From: Neelides folsomi
Taxonomy: Eukaryota; Arthropoda; Collembola; Neelipleona; Neelidae
Assembly: GCA_034687125.1 (NCBI GenBank)
Contig: JAQGBZ010000267.1
Location: 1 to 64,000 of the forward strand
DNA length: 64,000 nucleotides
Reading direction: 5' to 3'
Under the pieces are notes generated by a model. That model was not told the origin of the DNA and searched no databases. It worked only from the letters and a program-made list of their open reading frames with translations. Made by a program: the position numbers and the translations under genes. This document shows positions 25,792 through 40,700 of this stretch, one piece after another (positions within the stretch are counted from its first letter, which is position 1; every line of letters begins with the position of its first letter).

Positions 25792-28700
25792 ATGTTCTTT
25801 GGTGTGTTTGTATGGATCATTCTAGCTCTACTCCCACTTGAAACAAACAACGAATTTGGTAAGGGATAGTATTTATTTTATTTTATATTGAACGAAAAAG
25901 AATGTCTTTGAAATAAAAGATGAGACGGACAGTCGGCTCTTTTTGTCTCTCCTCGACCTCCTCGTACTTGAGGTAAAATATGATTAGTATTCTCAAAAAT
26001 GATATTTTATTCATTTGATGGAAATGTCAAAGTCTTAGATTTTCATGAAAGATTTGAGAAAGATTAAGATTTGCATTGGTAGTAAAAACAAACCATCTTC
26101 ATAATTGCATATTTTCATTCATTATCTGCTAATACTATGTATACATACCTACCTATAAATATTTTACCTAGAAGTAATAAATTATTTATAACATATACGG
26201 CATATTCCATATGCCAAAAATCTAAAATAACTAAATTCCAAACATTTTCCAATTTTGTAAAAAAAATTTCACAAAATTCTTTTTGATTGGAATAATTTTG
26301 TTTCATCTTTTTATACCCTATTCAATCGGGAAGCAGAAGAATGAAAATAAATTTCGTTTGATGTAATATGCATGTTATTAAAATCAAGACTGATTTCATA
26401 CGACGTTCAATGAAACTAATTAGTAGTATGAGCCATGAGAAAATGAAGGATTCCTCATTTCATTGATCTAAATATGGTTAGATGTTGATGAAATGTTGTG
26501 TATACATGCAGTGGCGGTCCCAGGGGGATCAACTGGGTCCATGGACCCCCCCCTTGACTTTGGAAAACGATGTAGATATAATCTAGTTATAACTGAAAAA
26601 TAGGTTCAAACCAAAAAATTTTCTTAGAAAATTTTCTCGGGACCTAAAGGTCCCTATTATTTAATAGTGACAATAATGATTTAATTGCAATTTTTGAAAT
26701 ATTTTCTAGGGGCCTAGCTTCCCTATTGAAATTGTAACACGTTTTTAATATTTCTCGGATCCCAAATGGAATTACACAATAATGGTCTCGTAGAAATGTC
26801 GAACTTTTCTCGCGATCAAAAAGCCTCTTTAAAATATTTAAAACTACTTAAACGGAAAAAAATTATTGGGACCTAAAGGTCCCGTTCAAATAGCTCACGA
26901 TCAATGTAAGTTTCGAAAAAATTTTCTCGGGACCTGTCCCGTTGTAATTCGCAACAAGGCATCGAAAAAAATTTCTCCGATTAGTAGATCTATACTATTT
27001 CCAGTACTATTTATTAATATTTTACAGGTACTGATTATAAGTTTAAATACATTTTAGCTATTATAGATATATTGTTTTATAACTAACAAATTTGTGACCC
27101 CCCCTTCTTCAAATCCTGGGACCGCTCCTGTATACATGTAAAGTTCATTAGCCTATGAATGACAGTTAGACACATGACAAAACTACTACACACTTACTTG
27201 ATATGGAAGGGAGCAAAAGGCTTGAAAAGAGCGTTGGGCAAAGTTACTTTGAAAGTGCAGCTTACTTAAAAGTTTGGTTAAAGTCACGACGTAGAAAAGA
27301 GAAGGTAACCGGAGAGTGTCGAGAAAGATAGGTAAAACTCATTTGTAAAAAAGGCGAGCTGCCCCTATCTATGAGGATATGTTCAGAAGCCCCCATGTGT
27401 CGCTCTGTTGACGTACAAATAGGAAAGGTTTAATATTGATTGCTAAGCTAAATATTTAAAAAGGAAATGTAGTCAATATTTAAAGAATCTGCTACTTTTT
27501 CCTTCTTATCACCTCACGCAGCAGATAAATCTCGGGTGGGAGTCTCCCCGGGAAAGTGATACACACGGAAAGAGAAATATAATGAAAGGTGAAGTGAGTT
27601 ATACGCCCAGCTATTTTCAACTCCCAATCTAACACTCATTTATCTTCTCCTTATGTGCCCCAATATTACTAATTCACATTTTATTGCGCAATAAACTTTA
27701 ATCGTGAATTTTTATGCCAGAGTTTTTGATGATTTGGATATTTAGAAAATTAGCTTTTGACTTAATGAGAACTTTCAATCAATATCGTTCCTTTTGATTT
27801 TTTTCTCAAAATTTGATCGATATAGGACTCGCCCTCTCCGTGTTGAATTTGGATCCAAGCCATTGATGATCAAATGGTTTTATAACCATTCTCATTCACT
27901 CATCCACTGTTATGATACATTTTTTTAAAAGTTTACATCTCGAAAGAGCAGCAATAAAGTATAAAAGGGGAAGTTTGAAAGTTTGAGCATGCATGACAGA
28001 ATAGGAAATTTTCAACACTTCCATCACAAATCACTCGTCTCGTTATTAAAAGACAAATTTATTGTTGAAGCGAAAGGGAAAGGGAGCATCATGCACTTTA
28101 TTAAAAGTCGTTATCTCCATCCACACAGCAAAACATTGACCATACGCGAGGGAGTTAGACATTGAGATCCTGATTGAGTCGAGAATCAGATAATAGCTAT
28201 GCCGAGCTAATTAATTTGGCGTTGTTGCGGTCTGCTGGGGAAACCAGCGAAAGATTATCAACTTCGACCATTTTACATAAGGCCATAAAAGCAGGAGAAC
28301 GAGCCGGGTTGTTTAATGAATAAGCAGATGAACTTTAATGCAGGAGTACGTTCCGATCCGAGGGGAGACAACGAGAGAGCGGAGGAGGGCGATGATTTAT
28401 CCTCTCCGAATAGCCCAATTTATTTCCCCTCCCTCATCTCTTCCTCTAAAATGATTTAGTTGTGCGTGAGGTTGAGGCATGCTGCCATCATCACATACAG
28501 CTCAAGTGTCCTCAGCCTCGACAGAGGATCGCAATCATCCAAGCTCGCTATGTCGTGGACCGGAGAAATGAACATGGAGAAGACACTTTCGCGGAAAAAA
28601 ACACGCTTCCGCCCCAAGACGTTGTTACGTAAGTACTTTTGTCATCACCACCGGTTCTATTACACCCATTAGTGTGCTTAAATTGGTCTAATTTAATATT

Positions 28701-31700
28701 CCTCTTATTGCCTACAATCAAATATTAAATATAACTAAACCTATTATTTCAGCTACATCCAAGAAAAGGTTAAGTGATGGATTACAATGAAATAGGTTAT
28801 ATCAACATGAAGCCTTACATTATACTGGATTAGACTAAATAATACTAAAAAAGAGTTTTCTTTGATTCAGTTTAATCTAACTATCCCCTTTACCGATCGT
28901 CCTACTTTCTTTATTTTCCCTAAATTCTTGTGTTCATTCGCTGGGTTGCATTCATGGCCAATTACGCAATTCTTAGGTATACAAATATACTTAGACATTT
29001 ACAAATAATAGCGTAGGAGTTTATTGGGTCGATCTTTTAAAGATCTCCGATTTTCCCCAGATAATACCTTAAATACAGTAATATAGGAAATGGGAAATTT
29101 GGAAATGGAGCAAGCTGGCAAGATTAGACATACTGTGTGAAAGATAGGAAGTCCTATTTTCAACCTGTGTGTATTGCATTTTCGGCTTAAACAATCTTAA
29201 CCGAAATTCCTCCCATTCCCATTTGGGAAGATTGAATCAATAGGACTCTATTGTTTTACAGTTTGTGGGACATCGACCTAAAGTTCCCACATGAAGTGAG
29301 GTCTGGTGGTCCGCAAACTCTTAATTCGCCCGACTGGCTTCGGTTAGATGGATGGGACTCATGGCAAAGGAGAATTTACAGACTTCCCTACAATCCCCTT
29401 TCAGACGGCCACAATTTCTCATCGACTAAAATTATCGAAATGCCGCCTTACGAGAGGAAGTTCTTAGACGAGGAATCGATCTGGAATGAACCACTCTTTC
29501 GAATCAAATCTCCAAATGTTGATGAAAAGCCTCTTTCTTGTTTGTCATATGAAGCATTGAACAATGGCCGGACTGGATTCTGGGGTCAAAAACGATTTAG
29601 AGGTCAAATGAAACCCCGTTGGGACTACAAAGACCTTCGTCCTGTTTTCAATCAAAGGTAGGAAAAGATTTTTATAATAATAATTGGAATTTCACATTGA
29701 GTTAAAGTAAAACAACATAATAATATGTATTGTATAACAATTGTTATTTAATTATTAATGGTATTTCCAATTTTGCAATATTTAATATAATGATGAAATT
29801 GAATGATTATTTTATTAGCAAATGATTACGCAAAGTATGAAAATTCTATACATATGATATAATGAATTCCTGGCCGATATCGTAAGTTCATTGAATTCAT
29901 CCAAAACAAACAATAAAATTCCTCGATGAGGGAAAAGTAATTAAAGGTTACAAGATTCTACAGAGAATTGTACAAGTAGTTTTATAAACATACCTTACAT
30001 AATGAAAATAATGATATATCCCGTGCTCATTGTCAGTAAAATATTTGTATTAATACCTAAATTTCAAAAGAAATATTAAAAATTCGTTTGGTATACCAAG
30101 TTCAAAAACATTTTTTTCATTAGCTAAATAAATGTTTTCAGTCTTTTTAGAATTTTAATATCACAAATTCCATAGTTAAAATCTACAATATTTAAAAGAC
30201 AAAAATTTAAATTAACTATTCAAAATATACTCTATTTGCAATTAATAAAAATCTAATGAAAATGTATAGAAAAGGAAGGATCCTCAATATTATGTATTTT
30301 AATAAATGAGCAATACCTTCTGTTCATTGTTAAGTTCATGCTGACGACTGTGAGTCAGGAATTCTTTTGAAGTCTAGTAGGCGAGAACGGCTTCATCTGT
30401 GGCACACAATACATGAGTTGAATGGAGGCTGCATTTCAATCAGTTGAGACGTGTGAGCTTACATAATAAAAAACGGTCGCTGGCCAAAGTTTATCTTTGG
30501 GAACCCAAGGGATCGTGCCGAGGATGTAAAAGGGAGCCATTGCATAATGGTTTGATTCTCCCAAGTCCGCGTGAATGAAATCCTGAAATGCACCGATGTG
30601 AGTGAGAGCCCTTCCCAACTGCTTCAGATCTATTATGCGGCTATTAATGTCATTTATGATACACGACTCAAATTTTATAGCCCTCTTTGTCAACATTTTC
30701 ATCTTCAAAGGGGTTGAGTGATCTTTTTTACAAATATGGGCCAACGAGGCAAAAGGTATATTTAAATCACAATAAATAAATAATGATGAGTAAGTATTCA
30801 ACTACGAACCAACTGTTTCATTTCCTAACTGTATTTGTTGTGAAATCTCATTTTGTGTGCTTTGGATGTTTCGTGAGTTTAATCGATTTTATCATGTTCA
30901 ATCAAAACAATTAATGCAATAAAATCATGTAATGTGTTTAAATTCCACCCTTTGGCTAAAGAAAAATACAAAACAATGTTTTATATAAATAAATATAAAC
31001 GAAAATTTATTAAAATTTTACATCATCAACAGATTACATGTCAAGCCCCAATTTTGCTAAATATTAGGTATTTTACAATATACCATACATATTTGTCATG
31101 TGTGTTACATGAATATTTTTTTAATTAAATAAATGCAATTCTTAAGTTGCTTCATTTGACAATGACATTACTATAAGTATTAATGAATGACATTGCGTCA
31201 AATATAATATGCTAAGAAAAATGCAACGAAATAGGTAATGCTATTTACCATATATATTGTATAGTAATCTAATATATGTACTTAATACCTGTATATAGGG
31301 TCATTTTATTTATTGGTTTGGTATTCCAAAATGGAAATAAGCCCGATTTTGTGAAGCGAAGAGAGCCAGGTGTTGATAGAAGGAGATACGGAGCCTATTA
31401 CAGCAAATGACTTTCCTTTTCTCGCTTCTACTTTACACATAAACAATGCCGAGATTATCTTTCACAAGGTGCGTATATGTTATATAAAAGTATGTGTAAG
31501 TACATACGTGAATTTACAATTTTATAGCTTCTGTTTTCCCCGATGTATAAAATGAGAATACCGAAGAGCCGGAAAAACTTTCAGCGTTCATTACAACCAG
31601 CATTATTTAATGTTACGTATAAATTCAAAGACAGTTTCAGCTTTCAGCCACTGAATGGAATTATAAGAGTGAAAGTAATAAAAGTTTCGATAAAATATTT

Positions 31701-34700
31701 CTTTCGATAAAAATCCAAAACATTACTTTTGCATTGGAAAACTTTGTACCAGACTTTTGGTATGTCATAAATTCCGACGCGGCCCGTTAAAACCGTGACT
31801 TGAAATATTTTAAGATAGGAATATCAAAGAAATTCCAAACTGCTTGATGAAAAGATGAAATTAATTTTAGAGGAAAAAGCAGGAAGTTGGAGTTATTTAC
31901 TCAACGACTTCATTTGGCTCCGTAAATTCACTTTAATTACATTGTAACATGCATTTTTAATCACTCTGAAAAATAAGGGAGGAAACGTTAATCTCAGCAC
32001 TCTCACTTTCTTTATAAACTTTTAAATGTTTCCTCATTCGTCATGCATTCTATTGACTTTACTTATGACTAAATATTTGACTACAATTACCAACTTTACA
32101 ATCCGGGTTTCTTCATGCAGGAAATTGGCATTAAATTGTTTCAACTACGTCGTAGTTTTAGCATAAAAATACAATTATAATTCGACCCTGGTAGAATTTT
32201 AGATCATGTTGTTATTAAAACTGGATTGTTGAATGTAATTTTATACGGAATTATTCATAAGTTTATTCATGTTTATTGATTGTTTATTTTCGAGAAAATT
32301 ATCAACGGCTATAAAATTTTCTATCAAATGACAAGGCTTGTGTTATATATTTGTATGTAAGTATTAAATTCATAAATATTTAAACAGTCTTGGTCCTATA
32401 TTTGAATGAAATATAACAGCTAAAGCATTAATCATTTTTTTACACATTTAACGGTATAATTATTTTACGCTTCTATGCATTAAAATTCAATTGCGGGAGT
32501 TTCCTTACTAAATTGCGAGTCATTATTCAAGACTTTGAATCTAACACAAGAACGCGTATTCAATTACATTGTGTTGACTCAATTCGTATGTAACTCGAGA
32601 GCATCTTGTCTGTTCCAGACTGCTCAATCCCCCTCTTCTGAATCATTTAAGAGGAAGAGGGTTTAAAAGATAAGTTTGTTACTCTTAACTCTTTGGTGAA
32701 GGGGGAAAACAAGGAGAACTTGAGGTTTCTCCGCTTGAAAAATTTGAACCAAGAAAGGAACCTTTCAACATTCTGACTCGTAAATATGTCAAGGGCTCGA
32801 TCGGGAGCTGCAAGCAAAGCCTCTTTCATGCTAATAATAATATGACTAGAAAAGTAGCGTCATTACTTGAACAGCTTTTAAAGAAAGATCGACATCTGAT
32901 GCTTCCATTTTCAATCTTCACCTCTTTAGCTTGACTTTGTCACATTCTTCAAATAGCAGAGAAAATTAAAAAAATAAAACCCCCCTTTAGAATATTTTCT
33001 TCTGTTTGTTGGGGGATTCTGAGTATTTAAATCAAATTAAATTGGTTAATCCTTTCATAATACATTGCATTATCATTTGCGTCATGAATTTCATAAATTA
33101 ATTTTTAAATTAACGAGTCAAGAAACTGACGTGTATTGTAAAGTACATAAATACCATACGGTATACCATAGTTGATGCTTTCACCAAAATAGTACGTGTT
33201 ATACCATAAGTTGACTAATAAATTATTAAGTAGTTTTGGGACTTTGGGGCATAGCTCATAGTGTTATTAATATTACAAAAGAAATAAGGTTAAAAAGAGA
33301 ATTAATTAAATTTCGTCTAATAATTACACAATACTGAAGATTTGTCTGACTGTGAGTAAGCCAGACATAAGCTAATATATTATACAATTATACTACTCGT
33401 AGCGTAATCTTGGAAATGTTAGAATATGTGAAAGTACATATCCTACTTCATATTATAGAATTCTATTACCTATGTATAATTTAAAAAGTCTTCTTGGGTG
33501 CTATGATTATCAATTAGGGAATTGTGATTATGTGGAAATTATAATATGAAGTTATATGTCTTCATCTCACCATTCATATGAAAGCTAATAGAATATTAAG
33601 GGCTCTTGGGCATTCCTGATGGGAAATTGGATTTGAAGTTTAATTTTCTCGATTCGTTAAAGAAGCGGAAGAACATTCGAGTTGTCGATCCAATCTTGTT
33701 CTACTATCTTCACACTAGCTAAATACATATTTAGTATATCTTCCAGTTATATTTGAAGTACCAAAATTATATATTTATATACAGAGTAGGTATGTACCTA
33801 TACAAATAATTGTCTATCTGTACTTCCTATATATCCTAAGCCGCTTTGAAAGAGAAAGATCGCCCATTCATATTCTCCAATGGATTCTCATTCCCATTAC
33901 TCAAATTCATTTAATCGTTAATCTCTCTTCCAAGTTCTCATTCTAACCGATCTTCAAAGACTCCTATTTCTTAAACTTCCAGATGTAGCGGGAAGTCTGC
34001 CTGCGACGTCTTCATGCTGAGGAATAGAGAAAGAGATGAAGAACTTACAAGAGTTTGCCACAAGTGGCCTGATGGAAGGGTCAGCGTCAAATTCATTTGT
34101 TTTGACTCATCTGCAGGTAAAGATTTCCCTCTTTATTCTCTTCACATTTTGTTGGTGAAAATTGAAAATAAAGCTTCATTAATCATGACATGTTGGCAAA
34201 TGTTTTTGTATGATCTGTATGAACATTAAGGATGAGATAAAGTTGAGATATTTCAACAAGGATGTGAAAATCTATTTTTAGATCAACATTATCTTAAAAT
34301 TAACTATCTTAATGATTTATCATCTTGAAGTGTGAAATGATCACCTTTTAAATTATGATAAAATATTCAGAAGATTATCATTGAACCATATTGACACTTT
34401 CTCATACTTCCTTATCATTTGTTACCACGCATTGTCAACTACTCTATTTGATTACTTGATTCTTTCCCTGGGCTGTCATTCATTGATTTATTTGTTAGTT
34501 CTTAAATTAGATCCCAAATTCCAATTTTAAGCCATGGTCTTTGAATGAATCAAATCTTAAATACATTTAATGTAAAGAAAGAAAAAGTTTTTGCTATATT
34601 AGTTTTGGAATTTAATTTCAAAGTTTTCCTAAGTTTGGACTTGAACTTGAAGTTTAACAACTTAACCAATCAATACTACAGATACTTTTACGTTCAAGGA

Positions 34701-37700
34701 TGAATTATGTAGTTGAGCATTTCTATTCAATTACTCTACACGTTATTTCACCTTAAGATTTATGAATGGGTCCGAAAAGTTAAAAGTTTTCTTCTAACTT
34801 CCAAAGACCTTGGATAATAGACTGATAATAAAATTTATTAATTTTCCATCCATTGAGTAAAAGTTGAGAAATCTCATTGGTGGGATTGAATTTGTGAGTT
34901 GAATGAGAAGATCCAAACGGGGATTTCATTATTGAGACGAGGGTTTTGAAGTAGCCTTTGGCCCTTTCCTTCCCGGAAGCCTCCAAGCACCCCTTCTTCC
35001 TTCGCATCTTCCCTCGCATCTAAAACCCAGGAGAGGAAGAGAGGGGTGAAATCAAGAGGAGTCGAAAGAGTAAAATGAGATTCTGCCGGCTGGGAAAACC
35101 TTTAGGGAGAATCAGGGTGCGTTTTGGCCGATGAGGAATGGAGAGGAAGGCGGAAGGAAACGGCGCCATAAAAGAACCATTTGTCCCATTCTGATTAAAA
35201 TGAAGAGCCCTCCTTACAAGGAGACTGACTCACGAGAACCGCACTTAATGAAGAAACCCCTCTGAAGAACGAACCAAGAATACGAAACACACTTGGGCTT
35301 GTTGGTTTGTATTGGAATGAATGTATCTTGGTGCCTAAGTATGACTTAAGAGGCACGAAGATGAGATCAAACACATGCTCCCCAAACATTCATTTCATTT
35401 CCCTGCTGAATTCCTCCATTGTCGATCTCTCCCGTTTTCTCCTCGCCCTCCGCTTATGATAAAAGGAAATTGCTATCCAGAATTGGTCGATTCCGTTGTG
35501 ATGAATATCTATGTCGTGTCTAGTCTGATAACCCTGGCCCCCTTCATTACTTATTAAAGGGAAATTGAATAATTGAAGAAGCAACCCTACAATTCTATGA
35601 TCAATATCTTTGTTGGATTCTCCATATTAGTAATTTCTCTTTCATAGATAATTATTTCCCGCTAGTTAACAATTAATGAATGTTGAGATCTCATTTGATC
35701 ATATTGAAACATTTAATTTATCTTTATAGTTGCTTTAATTGTGTTTTTGACAATAGTCAATTTTGAATTAAAATTCATTTGATATCAACAATATAATCTA
35801 CAAATCAGGACAAAAATCTGTTCAAAGTTATTTGTAAATAGTAATTAATTGTTTTGGGATATTTATTAATTAATACATTTTGAATCACTGGCAGTTTCTG
35901 CTCAATCAGGCCTTATGAGAGTGCTCCTCATAATAAAATTCTTAGCCTCTTTGGAATGTTCCTTCTTGACATTCTTTATCTTCAATGTGTAATTTTAACT
36001 ACAAAATTTTCATTGGGTTTGGGAACCTTTTGGTTTGTAGGGCTTTGTGGATCTTCTTAGGCATTCCGAATCTCCACTCATAACAATGTTCTCTTTCATC
36101 TAAACTATTTTCTTTAACTTAAGTAATTAACTTAAGACTTATATTGATAAAACTTCGATCTAACTGAAATGTGTGTGTAATTGAATATTTGCTGATTGCA
36201 GCTTTCAATTTTGATCATTAATTGATTTCGTAATCAACAATTCAACAATTAGGACAAGAGTTATTTGTATTTAGGTATGCGCTTTCGTAATTTAATAATT
36301 GTATTTTGGTTGTATTACATTTTAATTAAATAACATTTACTGGTATGTCATTTAAAGTAAAACTCTATACAAAGGTTGAGCTGAATAAACAGTATGTATA
36401 CTATTGTAATTGAATGTATGTACCTAGTAAGTATACTATATAAATCTGGAGGCTTCCAACAGACACAGTAGTAAGTGTAATTATATCGTCATTGTAAATA
36501 TTCTTGGATTGGAAGGACTTGCTTCTAAGGTCTTTGTAATTTTCAAACGTCTGTGCTTTGGTTTTTACTTTTAATTAAAATTTTGACTAAACGTTATAAT
36601 TACCCTTTGTGTATAGTAGTTCAAGGATAAGATTCATTAAAATGCTAATATTACTATACAGAACATTATTTGCTCAGACTCAAAATACAACCTCAATTAA
36701 AGCTTATTTTGAAAATCATCAAACGGGATTAGGTATTTAATACGGGTGATGCTTGTATTTAATATTACTTATGTTACATCCTTACATGTAAGTACACAAA
36801 AATACATAAAGCATAACAATAACTACTGTAGTCAATAAAATCTTCAATTTAAAATATTGTATATTCAGTGGCTCTTATTCGGATTTTAAAAATATCGAAG
36901 TTCCTATTTTCTATTCTTCTGAAACTACTTAATATTTTAGTCATATAACGTTAAAAATCGATTCTGTTTTTCACGATCAAATAAAAAAAGTAATTTATGA
37001 TAATTCTTATGAATGTTTTTTTACTCACCGAATATAAAAGTGAGAAATTGACGAGTTCTCCAAAGTTATCATCGATCAAGTCAAAATCGATTACTATGCA
37101 TAAAAGTGTTGAAGTTTCATGTTGTTATTGATGAATGGATTAGACGCATTAAGTTGGATGTTATTTATTGAGAATCGAAAAGATACAAGATCACTCCAGA
37201 CGCCGAGACTCCGAGAGCATGAACTTACCTCCATGATTAATGAATCTGGCCCAAATATCTGAAATAGCAATTTGCTAATCTTCTCTATTCTTCCAAATTC
37301 GTAAACCCTTAGTGAAGGGAAAGGAATCAAAAGGGTGCATAGGTTTGGAAAGATTTCAAGTCTTTTCCCTATTACGAGCCATCCTTCACAGAGGATTTGG
37401 AGACATTTATACATTAAGGTGTCAGCCCTTCTCATTAATTGCTAGTGAACGACAAGTGAAGGCTAAGTATACATTGAATCACTAATTTCCTCTTCAGTCT
37501 CCTCTCTCCGATCATCTCCACTCCACTCAACTGCTTTGTTTTTGTTTGTCCAGGCAGTGAGAGGGTTTGGGATAGTCAGATCCGTCAGTTGGTTTGGGAC
37601 AGGAGGGAGAATATATAGAAATATCCCAACATCTGTTCCCTCATCTTCCCCCACCTTCCTCCGCCGCTGATGAATTATTTATGCTCCTGTTCGACTCCCT

Positions 37701-40700
37701 TTTCCCTTCCTGAGCCAAGCGGATGAACAGAGGGGACAAAGTGTATTTTGACACCCAAACCTCCTTCTAGATAAATTGGAATATTCGCCTCCCTGTGGGT
37801 ATAGAGAATGGATGAGAATGATTCGGAACATTCGATTTGATCGATTCATCATCGGCTTAAAAGGACAGTTGGCCCTTCCGGCTACATGTTGCCCTATAGC
37901 CCCATATAATAATCCCACATGGTCCTATTTTGCAGGTGACGTTCATTCGAAGTGCAACGTGGGGCTGAGGCCTGCCAGAGAGGGATTCATCTTCAATCCT
38001 GGATACCCCGACTTGTACCCCGGAGATCCTAGACAACCTTGCCAATGGAGCCTCCATGTCCCGGGACAAAGGATTCTTTTACTCATCCTCGACATCTCCA
38101 TCAGGGGTGAGACATTGTTCGCGAAAACAAACGAATGTTCACACAAAACCCGCATTCTGAATTTACGACTTCAGTAATGAGTCCGATAAAGGACAAACTT
38201 TCAAACTTTATTCTTTTGTTTCCTCGTTCTTAAATTAAAGAATGAAAATTACTCAACATATTTCCCTTTCTCCAACTTTGCCCGGTTTTTAGACTAAAAA
38301 TCGTAAAAAATGTTTTGAGCTGCAGATACGCAAATATTTGAATAATTTTACTATTCTCGGCTATTGCTTTAGATCTTGATGCGTGGTTAGAATGCTAACC
38401 GAATATTTGCAAATGTTTTATTTATGGTTATTCCAGGGCGGGAGAGCGGTGGTTGCCGAGATGAGTTGATAGTTACCGGTGAGAATAGTCGTTTACTCAG
38501 TACCTGTGGCGAAAGTCCTTCAGCTCTCGCCGTTCTTTCACTTTCTCACAAACTCAACGTGACCCTTGCGACAAAGAGCAAAAATGCTTTTCCGAAAAGA
38601 GGATTCCTGGCATACTTCCGAGGTAATATTCCCATTTGACTCTCATTCAGCTTCATCTCATCGTGCTCCTCATAATAACTATATATTTTTATAATCTCTT
38701 GGAAGAATAACAGTTTTATTTTAAGGGAAAGTTCCAGTTTTGATGTGCCGTGGCATTCTTTTATCTCAAATGTATAATTTTAATTATTTTTAGTCATTGG
38801 GTGTGTGGACCCAATAGGACCTTCTGAGTCTTACTTGGTATATCGAAACGCCACTCATGCCCATGTTCTTTGCGAACTCGGTCACGTTTTCCCGGATACC
38901 TTAACAAGGAAACGCTGGCTTTTCTGCAATCCGCTTGAGCATCAATGGACTCAAACTCCTCACTGCATTGGTAAGACTTTGGCAAGACGAGAAATTTTGA
39001 AATTCTCTTCATTTGTATTCCTCTCTATAATAACCCTTGCTATTCTATTCAAAATATACAAAAAGAGCAAGGAGAGAATTTATTATATTTTCTTCCTTCT
39101 TAACGAATTCTATTCGTGCCCTTCTTCGTGTCACTTCTCATGAGAGTGAGATTACATTAGATTGGATGAAAGATGAAGGAAAGCATCTTTATGGTTCCTT
39201 CATTTTCCTTCTTTATATGTACATATTCTATATTATACGTATCTCGTCATGTAAAAACATATTTTGATCTTTTAATGGATTCATCCTTTTATAAAAAGTG
39301 AAAGTCTTGGGGACTTAAATTTTGAGCACGAGAACGTCATTAAACTTTACAGGCTGTCAATAATTGTTTTATAATTTTATTATGAATTTGTCTAGACATC
39401 AGAGACTTTGTCGGAAACTCGACAATAGAAGAAATACTCGAATCTGACCCAACTCTATGGCCAGTTACGCACAGAAAGATCAAATCTTACGCTTTTATTT
39501 CAGGTAATTAATTACATGTTTTCTTCCTTAATAATACCACTAAACTACTAATCGTGATATACCTACCATACTAATTTAAGAACCGCATGAGTCAATACTT
39601 ATACAATATACCTATAACATGATAAATATTGATCGCATTATGTTTAACTTTTATACAATTGATATATTTAATAAATGTTCTCATATTTGTTGATTAAAGG
39701 TAATTTTAACAAAGAGTATTAATTAAGCGCGGGAGGAAAAGGCTTTGTCAAACATCAAACAGTAATTTCTTCTTTCAGATTACGTCGTTCCAGTCAGTGT
39801 CATTGTTTTCCTTTTCCTTATCAATGCACTCATCCTCGCAATAATTAGGAAACAGCGAAATAGGTAAAGTTCTAAAGTACAGATCTGTATTATAGCGTTT
39901 GCTCGTATAAGTAATAATAATAGCATTATATTAGTTCATTGCTTCCCTATTGCCTAATAACTTTCTCTTTTCAATTTTATTGACAAAGAAAAAGTTTTGC
40001 CATATATGATCAAAATTTTCATATAAGATCTCCTTACCATGTAATTTCATACATTATGAATTTATTAACAACCTACAGGGTAACGTATTTTCAGATGCGA
40101 ACACTATGTATAGGCTTGGATGGAATATGTAGTGATTAAAAAAGTAATACATAGTAATATTAAGAATTGTATTCTTTAATTATTGTTCTACTTACATTTA
40201 GACTTATGCTTACAAGTTAGTAGATTTTTGTTTGTCTTTTAATGTTTTTTATTTTTTTGTCTGTGAGTAGGTTTCTAAAACTACTGATTTTTCCACTACC
40301 GTCTGGAATGGTTAATCTACTTATGACTTACCTGTAGGAAATATCTACCTTTATAAAATATTAAGGACTTTTTAAGGTGATGGACTTTTAGCTCTAACTA
40401 AAACAGTAGGAGCTGAATTAAAAATACCAACTTGACTGGAATCTTTCCGTGATTCCCATGACGGGCCGTTTTTTTAATTTAACCGATCGTTCACGAGGAA
40501 TCTGCGACAATGTGGGGTTTGGCAAGGAGGAGTCACAAAAACTTTTGAAATATTTTGTAAAAGTTGGCGAGTTTGAATTTGAGTAACGTTTCAACAGGAA
40601 CGAATTTTCAAAAGAAAGACGATTTGTGTAACTTTAGAATTAATTAACGAATCATTAAAATTGTAAAGCTATCGGAATCGGTCCGAAGTTAAATTAGTTT

